14,167 nt of DNA, taken from Bacteroidota bacterium (GTDB lineage: Bacteria; Bacteroidota; Bacteroidia; Flavobacteriales; Weeksellaceae). This document shows positions 1-5,834 of this stretch, in pieces (the stretch's first letter is position 1; every line of letters begins with the position of its first letter). The translations under genes and the position numbers were made by a program. Location of the stretch: assembly GCA_023388015.1 (NCBI GenBank), contig JAEWHB010000168.1, positions 1 through 14,167 on the forward strand. The letters run 5' to 3'. A model generated the notes under the pieces. That model was not told the origin of the DNA and made no database searches. It worked only from the letters and a program-made list of their open reading frames with translations.

Positions 1-610
1 AAAGCGAAATCCGATATGGTTTCTCTTCGGAAAAAGAAAAAACATCGACAATTCCGCCACGAATGGAGAATTCGCCCGGTTCCGACACAAAATCCACCCG
101 ATGGAATTCATAGGAAAATAAAACTTCGTTCAGAAAATCAATATCCAGCGAATCACCCGTGGAAATTTTCAGCGTGTTTTTACTCAAAACCTTTCGGGTA
201 ACCACTTTTTCAAATAAACCTTCGGAATAAGTTACCACAATTCTCGGCTTTTTAGCGCCGTTCAGTGAGTTTAGAACTTCGGTTCGCAAAACCACGTTGG
301 CATTGTTGGTTTCCTCGATTTCATAAGGACGCCGATAAGAATCGGGAAGAAAAAGGACTTCTTGTTTTGAAAAAATTGTTTCAAGTTCATTTAAAATATA
401 GGCCGCTTCTTCTTTATCGTCCAAAATCAGCAAAACAGGATTGCCTGATTGTTGCATAATTTGGCTTGTTAAAAAAGAAATCGACGAACCGACTTGTCCG
501 CTGACGTGAATCTTTGACTGATTATTTTTTTGAATTTGGGCAATGGAATTCTGTACGAAATCGGAAGATTCGTATCTTTTCAGAACATCATGAACGGTTT
601 TTGTTTCCAA
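1..610 (-). CDS. mfd: Transcription-repair coupling factor Mfd, N-terminal part (runs off the left edge)
   Basis: Mfd is the ATP-dependent translocase that removes RNA polymerase stalled at DNA lesions and recruits UvrA. Reading the minus strand from 610 gives 203 residues of the UvrB-like N-terminal module. Recognisable pieces are DDKEEAAYILNELE, FLPDSYRRPYEIEETNNANV, TLKISTGDSLDIDFLNEVLF, and EPGEFSIRGGIVDVFSFS followed by PYRI; these match flavobacterial Mfd as I know it. The RNAP-binding and helicase parts lie outside the window. There is no ATG in frame upstream of the conserved region. I choose TTG at 610-608 because it gives the usual family N-terminus length and lies just after a -7 promoter element (TACCTTTGC, 626-618); an in-frame stop further upstream at about 671 bounds the frame. 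Identity is near certain; the exact start is less so. Confidence 0.93.
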   Translation of the reverse strand, partial: METKTVHDVLKRYESSDFVQNSIAQIQKNNQSKIHVSGQVGSSISFLTSQIMQQSGNPVLLILDDKEEAAYILNELETIFSKQEVLFLPDSYRRPYEIEETNNANVVLRTEVLNSLNGAKKPRIVVTYSEGLFEKVVTRKVLSKNTLKISTGDSLDIDFLNEVLFSYEFHRVDFVSEPGEFSIRGGIVDVFSFSEEKPYRISL

Positions 611-617
611 AACTTTT

Positions 618-626
618 GCAAAGGTA
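618..626 (-). promoter_or_regulatory. Bacteroidota -7 promoter element for mfd
   Basis: TACCTTTGC fits the Bacteroidota -7 consensus TAnnTTTG(C). It ends 7 nt before the proposed TTG start, so the mRNA would have a leader of only a few bases. No TTG/TTTG -33 box is visible at 17-23 bp; that stretch is occupied by the heptad repeats. Confidence 0.5.
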
Positions 627-638
627 ATTTTTTTTGAT

Positions 639-666
639 GGAAGTTGGGAGTCTGAGGTTGGAAGTT
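639..666 (+). repeat. Four degenerate tandem heptads (GGAAGTT type)
   Basis: The stretch reads GGAAGTT, GGGAGTC, TGAGGTT, GGAAGTT: four successive 7-mers sharing a purine-rich G-A/G-GTT pattern, with the first and last identical. It lies between the stop codon of the small secreted protein gene (stop 671-673) and the mfd promoter. Similar purine-rich heptad tracts occur between genes in flavobacterial genomes; that is from memory, not a search. Function unknown. Confidence 0.55.
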
Positions 667-670
667 TGTT

Positions 671-1084
671 TTAGAAAAAATATCCATGTCCTCCAATTCT
701 AGAAGCATATCTCATTTTCCCTTTCTCGTCTTTAGAACCAAAATTGATGAGATTAGATGTATGAACTGTATCTATCTTCTCTCCAATTTGTTTGGTTACA
801 TATACTTCCAAATTGGACTTTCCGGTCATTTCCATCATCGTATGACGATTGTACATAAAATATTCAATTCTTTGAGAATCTTGATCTATTAAATATTCAT
901 TTATGGGAATACTTCGGTTGGTTTTATATTGCTTTTCATTTTTGTAAACGGTTTTGTTATTAATCAAAATAAAGAAGTAACAATCCGCGCTGGAAAAAGA
1001 AACTTTGTAGATAGCCTTTTCCTCATTTCGTAGAAAAGAAAAGCTAATGATACTAATTATCAATAAACTAAGAATATATTTCAT
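671..1084 (-). CDS. Small secreted protein of unknown function (paralogue of the next gene upstream)
   Basis: A 137-residue protein that I do not recognise. Residues 1-18 (MKYILSLLIISIISFSFL) look like a signal peptide or membrane anchor; no lipobox cysteine follows. The rest is polar and looks beta-rich, with one cysteine at about residue 35 (SADCYF), and ends in an aromatic/glycine-rich tail (GGHGYFF). It aligns along most of its length with the neighbouring 143-residue protein: SFLRN/SFVKN, DCYF/GCHF, QRI/QKI and a later Y-V...EKI segment. Only 22 bp separate the two genes on the same strand, so they are probably one transcript from a tandem duplication. A periplasmic or surface location is inferred from the leader. 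The start is the only ATG that includes the hydrophobic leader. Confidence 0.72.
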   Translation of the reverse strand: MKYILSLLIISIISFSFLRNEEKAIYKVSFSSADCYFFILINNKTVYKNEKQYKTNRSIPINEYLIDQDSQRIEYFMYNRHTMMEMTGKSNLEVYVTKQIGEKIDTVHTSNLINFGSKDEKGKMRYASRIGGHGYFF

Positions 1085-1106
1085 CTATTGATAACGAAAT
1101 AAAATT

Positions 1107-1538
1107 CTATTTATTTTCAGGTTCTGCAACCGTAAATTCAATGGATCCACCGATTGATTGAGGCTGTTGTTCATCTTCATCATAAGGAAAAGTCGGAAGT
1201 TTGACTTCTTTAATGAGAATTGTGGAATCGCCTGAAATTTTTTCCAATTTTAGATTCACATACGCCTGAGTGGTTTTTAAAGGCATTTCGCGAGAGATGC
1301 GAAGCATTTTCACATCAATTTTCTGTGCCCCGCTGTCAGTAAGTTCTTTATTGATGTTCAGGTTTTTACTCACCATTTGGTAGGTTTTGCCGTCCATCAC
1401 CATTTTTTCATTGACCATCACTTGAAAGTGGCAACCTTTTGCTGTTAGCGAAAGTTCATATTTATCTTCCAAATCGGGATTCTTCACAAAAGAAAGAATG
1501 AAAAACCCGGCCATCATTATCATTAAAAACCTTTGCAT
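1107..1538 (-). CDS. Small secreted protein of unknown function, first gene of a paralogous pair
   Basis: A 143-residue protein of unknown function. It has a basic, hydrophobic N-terminus (residues 1-17, MQRFLMIMMAGFFILSF) suggesting Sec export, and no lipobox. The mature part carries one cysteine at about residue 36 (AKGCHFQV), matching the paralogue downstream, and a proline/acidic patch (PYDEDEQQPQ) before a final beta-like stretch. It is upstream of its paralogue on the minus strand with a 22-bp gap. The region before its start (1539-1641) has no convincing -7 element; TAATTTCGC near 1586-1594 is the closest match. Binding or enzymatic function cannot be told from sequence. Confidence 0.72.
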   Translation of the reverse strand: MQRFLMIMMAGFFILSFVKNPDLEDKYELSLTAKGCHFQVMVNEKMVMDGKTYQMVSKNLNINKELTDSGAQKIDVKMLRISREMPLKTTQAYVNLKLEKISGDSTILIKEVKLPTFPYDEDEQQPQSIGGSIEFTVAEPENK

Positions 1539-1641
1539 TTCAGTATTTTCTCAATTAATTTATCGCTCTTTAAATCTTACCGAGCGAAATTAGAAAATAG
1601 TTTGTGAAAATGGATTTAAGAATTCTAAAAGGTTTGTTAAA

Positions 1642-2160
1642 TTAGTTTTTAAACCCGATCTTCTTACGGTCTTTTTGGTTTTGAGTTTCCTCATTTTCTT
1701 TGAGTAAATAATGAATGGCTTGGAAAATATCCTTAATGCTTTCATCCTGTCCGTTCAGATGTTTCTCGATTTCCATAATCTTTTGCGAGAGTTCCACGTA
1801 GTTCAGTGCGAACTGTCTGACCGCTACAAATGCACGCATAATCGCAATATTAGTTTGAATAGCCTTTTTTGATTTGAGCACGCCCGATAGCATCGCTACA
1901 CCTTGTTCTGTGAAGGCAAAGGGTGTAGTTGGACTAAACTGAATATTTTCAGGTAGGTTATCACAAATTGTGATAAGCTCTTTCCATTCTGACTTAGCTA
2001 GTTGAAACATAAAATCTTCCGGAAACCTTTCCTGATTCCTTCGGACAGATTGTTTGAGCGTTCTTGTTTCTGTTTCATAAAGTTCGGCCAAATCGAAATC
2101 GAGCATCACTTTATATCCGCGTAGGGTATAAATTCTGGATTGAATAAGTTGAATTTGCAT
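1642..2160 (-). CDS. ORF6N (KilA-N-related) domain DNA-binding protein
   Basis: A 172-residue protein of the ORF6N family (Pfam PF10543), known from phages and abundant as single genes in Bacteroidota. The domain covers roughly residues 5-95, with the hallmark patterns IYTLRGYKVMLDFDLAELYE, LKQSVRRNQERFPEDFMFQL and FAFTEQGVAMLSGVL. The C-terminal third (about 118-165) is charged and helical and may form a coiled coil. Such proteins are thought to bind DNA, but no target is known. The gene lies immediately downstream of ssrA on the same strand, with 79 bp between the tmRNA 3' end and its ATG. A tmRNA 3' end is a common landing site for mobile elements, so this may be a remnant of an insertion, though no integrase is visible. 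The frame is complete. Confidence 0.9.
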   Translation of the reverse strand: MQIQLIQSRIYTLRGYKVMLDFDLAELYETETRTLKQSVRRNQERFPEDFMFQLAKSEWKELITICDNLPENIQFSPTTPFAFTEQGVAMLSGVLKSKKAIQTNIAIMRAFVAVRQFALNYVELSQKIMEIEKHLNGQDESIKDIFQAIHYLLKENEETQNQKDRKKIGFKN

Positions 2161-2193
2161 AATGAAATGATTTAAGTTAGTAACTCAAATTTA

Positions 2194-2228
2194 GCAAAAA
2201 CATCATTATATAATTTGAAAATAATCAA
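2194..2228 (-). promoter_or_regulatory. Possible promoter of the ORF6N gene
   Basis: TGTTTTTGC (2202-2194) differs from TAnnTTTGC at one position. A TTG lies 23 bp upstream (2228-2226), at the edge of the accepted -33/-7 spacing. The leader would be about 30 nt. This is weaker than the other promoters here; read-through from ssrA is the alternative. Confidence 0.35.
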
Positions 2229-2239
2229 GGAAAAATTAG

Positions 2240-2636
2240 TGGAGCTGGCGGGATTCGAACCCGCGTCCAAACAAGCAACCTACGTGCTTTCTACATGCTT
2301 ATTTTGTTATTGGTTTTCGATTACAGACCGAGAACAAACACCCTATCTGCAACTTAGTTTCTTAAATTTCGACAAGACTCCGAAACGCCATCTTGTCTAT
2401 CCTCACATTTCTGTGCCTCTTGATCAAACGCCGTAAGGAAAGGCATTTGAGAGACATTTAGCTTCCCTACCTTGTAGAGATGCGCCAAGATCTACTATGA
2501 TTCGATCAATTAGGCAGCTAAAGCGTAATTGTTGTTGCCAGTTAAATGGTTGAAGTGCCTGATTAACGTGGGTACACAACATTCCACGGCATGCTTACTC
2601 CGTCTATTGACCTTGCTGTCAAAACCGGTCAGCCCC
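2240..2636 (-). ncRNA. ssrA: Transfer-messenger RNA (tmRNA)
   Basis: tmRNA rescues stalled ribosomes and tags the unfinished protein for proteolysis. The 5' end GGGGCUGACCGGUUUUGACAGC (2636 downward) pairs as GGGGCUG with CAGCUCC at the 3' end (2247-2241), giving an alanine-type acceptor stem with the G3-U70 wobble pair (2634/2243) recognised by alanyl-tRNA synthetase. The T arm (2268-2247, GGACGCGGGTTCGAATCCCGCC pattern) is intact. The discriminator A is at 2240; the next bases read CTA rather than CCA, so the CCA end must be added after transcription. The mRNA-like part encodes a tag ending YALAA. Length, about 397 nt, is normal for a one-piece bacterial tmRNA. SmpB, its protein partner, is not in the window. 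Confidence 0.96.
2510..2539 (-). other. tmRNA proteolysis-tag reading frame
   Basis: From the resume codon GGC (2539-2537) the frame reads G-N-N-N-Y-A-L-A-A and stops at TAA (2512-2510). With the tRNA-borne alanine the tag is A-GNNNYALAA. The -ALAA end is the usual ClpXP/ClpAP degron, and ...NNYALAA is the pattern I associate with Bacteroidota tags. Confidence 0.9.
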
Positions 2637-2667
2637 ATAATTTCAAACAACGAATCCGATAATTCTT

Positions 2668-2679
2668 CCGAATATTCGG
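2668..2679. repeat. Perfect 12-bp palindrome in the ssrA leader
   Basis: CCGAATATTCGG is a perfect palindrome lying immediately after the ssrA -7 element, at the predicted transcription start and within the 5' leader removed from the precursor. It could be an operator or a hairpin in the pre-tmRNA; it could also be chance. Confidence 0.45.
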
Positions 2680-2682
2680 GAT

Positions 2683-2713
2683 GCAAAAGTACAAATTAAA
2701 TGCCAATTTCAAA
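2683..2713 (-). promoter_or_regulatory. Promoter of ssrA (tmRNA)
   Basis: The best two-box promoter in the left half: -33 TTTG at 2713-2710, an 18-bp spacer, and -7 TACTTTTGC at 2691-2683. Both boxes fit the Bacteroidota consensus. Transcription would begin near 2680, leaving about 44 nt to be trimmed, presumably by RNase P, to reach the mature 5' end at 2636. Confidence 0.75.
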
Positions 2714-2770
2714 TACTGCCATAATGTCTATTTTTTGTGATGAACGAACTCCTAAGGTGTGATTAATTTC

Positions 2771-2797
2771 TAACCCACGGTTTCAACCGTGGGGTTA
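2771..2797. repeat. REP-like palindrome
   Basis: TAACCCACGGTT (2771-2782) and AACCGTGGGGTTA (2785-2797) form a 12-bp inverted repeat with one bulged base and a tiny loop. It is far more G+C-rich than its surroundings and sits alone in the ssrA-gldA intergenic space. The CCCACGG...CCGTGGG core resembles short interspersed palindromes mobilised by REP-associated IS200-like transposases in Bacteroidota. No poly-T run follows directly, so it is unlikely to be a terminator for either neighbour, both of which are transcribed away from it. Confidence 0.65.
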
Positions 2798-2839
2798 AAA
2801 ATCTTATCTCCATACATACCAAGGGTAAAACATAATCCC

Positions 2840-2848
2840 TATTTTTGC
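2840..2848 (+). promoter_or_regulatory. -7 promoter element of the gldA-like gene
   Basis: TATTTTTGC matches TAnnTTTGC exactly and lies 17 bp before the ATG at 2866, giving a leader of about 15 nt. The A-rich AAAAATCATAAA before the start replaces a Shine-Dalgarno site. No clear -33 TTTG is seen. Confidence 0.6.
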
Positions 2849-2865
2849 TACCTAAAAATCATAAA

Positions 2866-3561
2866 ATGGGCATCCTGATTTCATCCTTGACCAAAAGCTA
2901 CGGCAACCAAAAAGCATTGGATTCTGTTTCATTTTCCATCAAAAGTGGTGAAGTAGTCGGACTTTTGGGACCCAATGGTGCCGGAAAATCCACTTTGATG
3001 AAAAGTGTGACCGGAGCAATCATTCCCGATTCAGGAGAAATCAAAGTCGATGAATTTTCTGTTCTGAACCAACCCATTGAAACCAAAAAAAGAATTGGAT
3101 TTCTTCCGGAAAATAATCCTTTGTACTACGAAATGTATGTCCGCGAATATTTAAAATTCGTAGCCAACATCCGAAATGAAAAGAAGGAACGTATTGAAGA
3201 AGTTATCAAAAAAGTAGGTTTAACGCCCGAAAGTCATAAAAAAATTGGACAACTATCCAAAGGATACAAGCAACGCGTTGGGTTGGCGCAAGCGATTTTA
3301 TCCAATCCCGAAATTTTAATTCTCGATGAACCTACCAACGGACTTGACCCCAACCAAATTCTGGAAATTCGGGAAGTCATCCGGGAAATCGGAAAAAGCA
3401 AAACCGTGATTTTATCCACGCACATCATGCAGGAAGTCGAAGCGCTTTGTTCGCGTGTGATTTTGCTCAACAAAGGGAAAATCGTTTCGGACAGCCCGAT
3501 AGAAGAATTCAAAGGACAATACAAAAGTCTGGAAGATGCTTTCCATCAGTTGACGCTTTGA
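2866..3561 (+). CDS. gldA: GldA-like ABC transporter ATP-binding subunit
   Basis: A 231-residue ABC ATPase. In gliding Bacteroidota GldA is the ATPase partner of the membrane proteins GldF/GldG; non-gliding relatives keep homologues whose substrate is unclear. Visible motifs: Walker A GPNGAGKST (35-43), a Q-loop region reading GFLPENNPLY (78-87) with Glu/Asn where many ABC proteins have Gln, the signature LSKGYKQRVGLAQA (from 130), Walker B LILDEPTNGLD (151-161) and the H-loop STH (H186). The form GFLPE-NPLY-YVREYL is typical of the GldA branch. An upstream TTG (2845) would add seven residues, but it lies inside the -7 element, so I place the start at ATG 2866. No GldF/GldG permease is adjacent, so the transporter role is inferred. 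The TA module begins 21 bp downstream. Confidence 0.82.
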   Translation: MGILISSLTKSYGNQKALDSVSFSIKSGEVVGLLGPNGAGKSTLMKSVTGAIIPDSGEIKVDEFSVLNQPIETKKRIGFLPENNPLYYEMYVREYLKFVANIRNEKKERIEEVIKKVGLTPESHKKIGQLSKGYKQRVGLAQAILSNPEILILDEPTNGLDPNQILEIREVIREIGKSKTVILSTHIMQEVEALCSRVILLNKGKIVSDSPIEEFKGQYKSLEDAFHQLTL

Positions 3562-3582
3562 TTTTTTTCGTAATTTTACATT

Positions 3583-3822
3583 ATGAGCATTCTTATAAAT
3601 ACACAAAACGAACAAGAGGAAAAAGTCTTACTTGCCTTTTTGAAGAGTTTGAATTTTAAATTCCAAACCATACAGGAAGCAGATGAAAACTTGATTCATT
3701 CTGAACTTTTGAAAAATTATAATCAGGATTTGGATAAAGCAGATGATGAAATTGATTCCGGCGAATTTATTGATCATCGCGATGTTGAAAAGCTTCTTGA
3801 GAACAGAAGAAAATCGGTCTAA
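3583..3822 (+). CDS. Type II antitoxin (partner of the ParE/RelE-like toxin)
   Basis: A 79-residue acidic protein with the layout of an antitoxin: a short N-terminal part (about 1-38) probably for dimerisation or DNA binding, then a charged helical tail (NQDLDKADDEIDSGEF...DVEKLLENRRKSV) of the kind that wraps the toxin. The stop codon shares its last base with the toxin start (TAATG at 3820-3824), so the two are translationally coupled. A weak -7-like TAATTTTAC (3571-3579) just before the ATG could give the module its own, near-leaderless transcript; otherwise it is read from gldA. The call rests on size, composition and pairing with a recognisable toxin. Confidence 0.78.
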   Translation: MSILINTQNEQEEKVLLAFLKSLNFKFQTIQEADENLIHSELLKNYNQDLDKADDEIDSGEFIDHRDVEKLLENRRKSV

Positions 3823-4121
3823 TGGAAATTAAATGGAACAAAACCGCTCTTAAAAATTTAATTTCTGCGCTCGAATTTTTTGAAGAAAACGATGCTGAGA
3901 GCTATTCCAAAAAATTCGAAAAAGAACTACTTACCAAAATAAAAAATCTTCCTCAAACCTATCAACAATACAACTTAGATAAATTCAGATTCCAAAATGA
4001 TGGAAGTTATCGGGTTTTATTTTCAAATTCTTACAGAGTTTCATTTCGTATAACGGAGAAAGAAATCAGGATTTTAAGAATCCGCCACGGAAGTCGTAAA
4101 CCCATTTATTACAAACGATAA
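3822..4121 (+). CDS. ParE/RelE-superfamily toxin
   Basis: A 99-residue basic protein of the ParE/RelE toxin fold. The pattern is N-terminal IKWNKTALKNL, a helix pair with SYSKKFEKELLTKIKNLP, the strand YRVLFSNSYRVSFRITEKEIRILRIRHGSRKP and a basic tail ending YYKR. The strand motif YRVLF...YRVSFRI followed by ILRIRHGSRKP is characteristic of ParE-like members, which target gyrase in studied cases; RelE-like members cleave mRNA on the ribosome. Which applies here cannot be decided by eye. The frame is complete and directly follows its antitoxin. Its last 13 bp overlap the end of the convergent oxidoreductase gene. Confidence 0.87.
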   Translation: MEIKWNKTALKNLISALEFFEENDAESYSKKFEKELLTKIKNLPQTYQQYNLDKFRFQNDGSYRVLFSNSYRVSFRITEKEIRILRIRHGSRKPIYYKR

Positions 4122-5677
4122 AAACGAAAAACCGCTTCCGCCACTTTCTCCCCATCCATCGCCGCTGAAATAATGCCGCCGGCATATCCGGCTCCTTCGC
4201 CGCAGGGAAATAAACCTTTGATTTGGGTATGTTGTAAATCTTCCTGATTTCTTGGAATTTTAACAGGCGAAGATGTACGGCTTTCGGTCGCCAAAACTAT
4301 CGCTTCTTCGGTATAATATCCTTTCATCTTTTTCCCAAATGATTCAAATCCGTTTCGCATGGAAGCATAAATTTCAATCGGTAAAATCTGGTTCAACTGT
4401 GCCGAATTCGTCCCCGGCAAATAGGAAGATTCAGGCAAGGTCTGCGAACGAATTCCTTTCACAAAATCGGTCATTCTTTGCGCAGGTGCAACCAATTTTC
4501 CGCCGCCTAATTCCCAGGCTTTCTTTTCCACCATTTGCTGGAATTTCATTCCGGCTAAATTTCCGGTGAAACCATAACTCGCAAAATCCTTCTGATCGAC
4601 CGCTACGACCATTCCTGAATTGGCAAACTGACCATCGCGTTTGGAAGGCGACCAGCCGTTTACGACCAATTCTCCTTCTTCGGTGCTCGCCGGCGCAATG
4701 ATTCCGCCCGGACACATACAAAAAGAAAAAACACCTCTTCCCTTTTCCTGGCTGACAACCGAATAAGAAGCAGCAGGCAGAAATTCGTTTCGGAAATCCG
4801 TGGGCGAACAATGGTATTGAATGGAATCAATCAAACTTTGCGGATGCTCAATCCGAACGCCCAAGGCAAAAGGTTTGGCTTCGACTTCGATTTGCTTTTC
4901 TTCCAACATATAAAAAATATCGCGCGCCGAATGTCCCGTCGCCAAAATCAAAGCTTGAGATTCCAGATTAAATTCGTCGTTAATCCGGACGCCTTTCAAT
5001 TGATTTCCTTCAATGAGAATATCAGTCATTTTTGAATTAAACAAAACTTCCCCACCACATTCAATAATCGTTTCACGCATTTTGGCGATAATTCCCGGCA
5101 ATTTGTTAGTTCCGATGTGCGGATGCGCTTCTTGCAAAATCCTTTCCGTCGCTCCGAAATGATGAAACCATTGCAAAGATTTCAAAATATTTCCGCGTTT
5201 GGTGGAACGGGTGTACAATTTTCCGTCGGAATAAGTTCCGGCACCACCTTCACCAAAACAATAATTCGATTCGGGATTCACGATTCCTTCTTTGTTCATC
5301 GCTGCCAAATCACGCCGACGTTCCCGAACGTCTTTTCCGCGTTCGATAATCACAGGTTTTAATCCGGATTCGATCAACCGTAAAGCCGCAAAAAGTCCGG
5401 CAGGACCGGCGCCGGCAATCAAAACCGGTGTGGCACCTGAAACATTTTGCAAAGGCGCATCAAACGCAAAAGCATCTTCAAAAGGTTCGCCTGCAAAAAC
5501 ATTGATTTGCAGTTGATAGAAAATGTTTCGGTTGCGGGCATCCAAAGATTGACGTAGAATCTGATAGGCGCTGATTTTTTCAGGTTTGAGATTTACCGCA
5601 TTTGCGATATGTTGTTTTAAAAGATTTTCGTTTGCAAAATCCTGGGGCGAAATACGGATGGTGATTTGTTCGGGCAT
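4109..5677 (-). CDS. FAD-dependent oxidoreductase (COG2509-type dehydrogenase)
   Basis: A 522-residue flavoprotein of the NAD(P)/FAD-dependent oxidoreductase family related to COG2509. It has a small N-terminal domain (about 1-75) with LKPEKISAYQILRQSLDAR, typical of this group, then the FAD-binding GxGxxG (GAGPAGLFAA, 89-98) with a following acidic IERG, a second ATG motif (LILATGHSARD), and a C-terminal FAD-contacting segment GLFPCGEGAGYAGG...AAMDGE. Physiological substrate is unknown. I use ATG 5677: the longer frame from 5686 starts with a TTG that belongs to the promoter's -7 element. The gene overlaps the convergent toxin gene by 13 bp at its 3' end and is divergent from ychF. Confidence 0.9.
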   Translation of the reverse strand: MPEQITIRISPQDFANENLLKQHIANAVNLKPEKISAYQILRQSLDARNRNIFYQLQINVFAGEPFEDAFAFDAPLQNVSGATPVLIAGAGPAGLFAALRLIESGLKPVIIERGKDVRERRRDLAAMNKEGIVNPESNYCFGEGGAGTYSDGKLYTRSTKRGNILKSLQWFHHFGATERILQEAHPHIGTNKLPGIIAKMRETIIECGGEVLFNSKMTDILIEGNQLKGVRINDEFNLESQALILATGHSARDIFYMLEEKQIEVEAKPFALGVRIEHPQSLIDSIQYHCSPTDFRNEFLPAASYSVVSQEKGRGVFSFCMCPGGIIAPASTEEGELVVNGWSPSKRDGQFANSGMVVAVDQKDFASYGFTGNLAGMKFQQMVEKKAWELGGGKLVAPAQRMTDFVKGIRSQTLPESSYLPGTNSAQLNQILPIEIYASMRNGFESFGKKMKGYYTEEAIVLATESRTSSPVKIPRNQEDLQHTQIKGLFPCGEGAGYAGGIISAAMDGEKVAEAVFRFYRL

Positions 5678-5682
5678 AGACT

Positions 5683-5691
5683 GCAAAAATA
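5683..5691 (-). promoter_or_regulatory. -7 promoter element of the oxidoreductase gene
   Basis: TATTTTTGC, an exact TAnnTTTGC, ends five bases before the ATG at 5677. Transcription would start about 0-4 nt before the initiation codon, implying a leaderless or nearly leaderless mRNA. No TTTG box is seen at the expected distance; CGAAATTCG repeats lie there instead. Confidence 0.6.
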
Positions 5692-5703
5692 CAAAACGAA
5701 GTT

Positions 5704-5726
5704 CGAAATTCGAATGACGAAATTCG
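5704..5726. repeat. Two CGAAATTCG repeats between divergent promoters
   Basis: CGAAATTCG occurs at 5704-5712 and 5718-5726, 14 bp apart, each itself an inverted repeat (CGAA-A-TTCG). They lie in the 157-bp space between the divergent oxidoreductase and ychF promoters, upstream of both -7 elements, so they could be a shared operator. No regulator is known. Confidence 0.35.
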
Positions 5727-5741
5727 TATAAACGAAAATCT

Positions 5742-5750
5742 TATCTTTGC
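5742..5750 (+). promoter_or_regulatory. -7 promoter element of ychF
   Basis: TATCTTTGC fits TAnnTTTGC exactly. Transcription would begin near 5753, giving a leader of about 80 nt, long compared with the other leaders here. The leader holds a 16-codon open frame (5781-5831) ending just before ychF. Confidence 0.6.
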
Positions 5751-5834
5751 ACGAAATTTTTTGAATCACAGAATTTTGAAATGACTGCAGGAAATCCTTT
5801 TAGTCTTTCAAAAAAACAAATAAAACTTTAGCAA

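Noticed and set aside
1564..1586. Inverted repeat CGCTC...GAGCG with a 13-nt loop, considered as a terminator after the ORF6N gene
   Set aside because: The stem is only 5 bp, the loop is long and no T-run follows on either strand.
2240..2268. ssrA 3' end as the attL of an integrated element
   Set aside because: No second copy of the T-arm/acceptor sequence and no integrase gene is present in the window.
2215..2436. Open plus-strand frame of 73 codons across the ssrA 3' half
   Set aside because: It is antisense to the tmRNA T arm and pseudoknots; the resemblance to 'ELAGFEPAS' database proteins is the known artefact of translating tmRNA/tRNA ends.
2845..2865. TTG at 2845 as the gldA start, with similar upstream TTGs for the oxidoreductase, antitoxin and parE frames
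   Set aside because: At 2845, 5686 and 10043 the TTG is part of a TAnnTTTGC -7 element, and at 10121 it lies upstream of the promoter, so it would not be on the transcript as a start.
4431..4811. 126-codon minus-strand frame within the oxidoreductase gene
   Set aside because: It is an alternate frame of the oxidoreductase with biased composition and no family resemblance.
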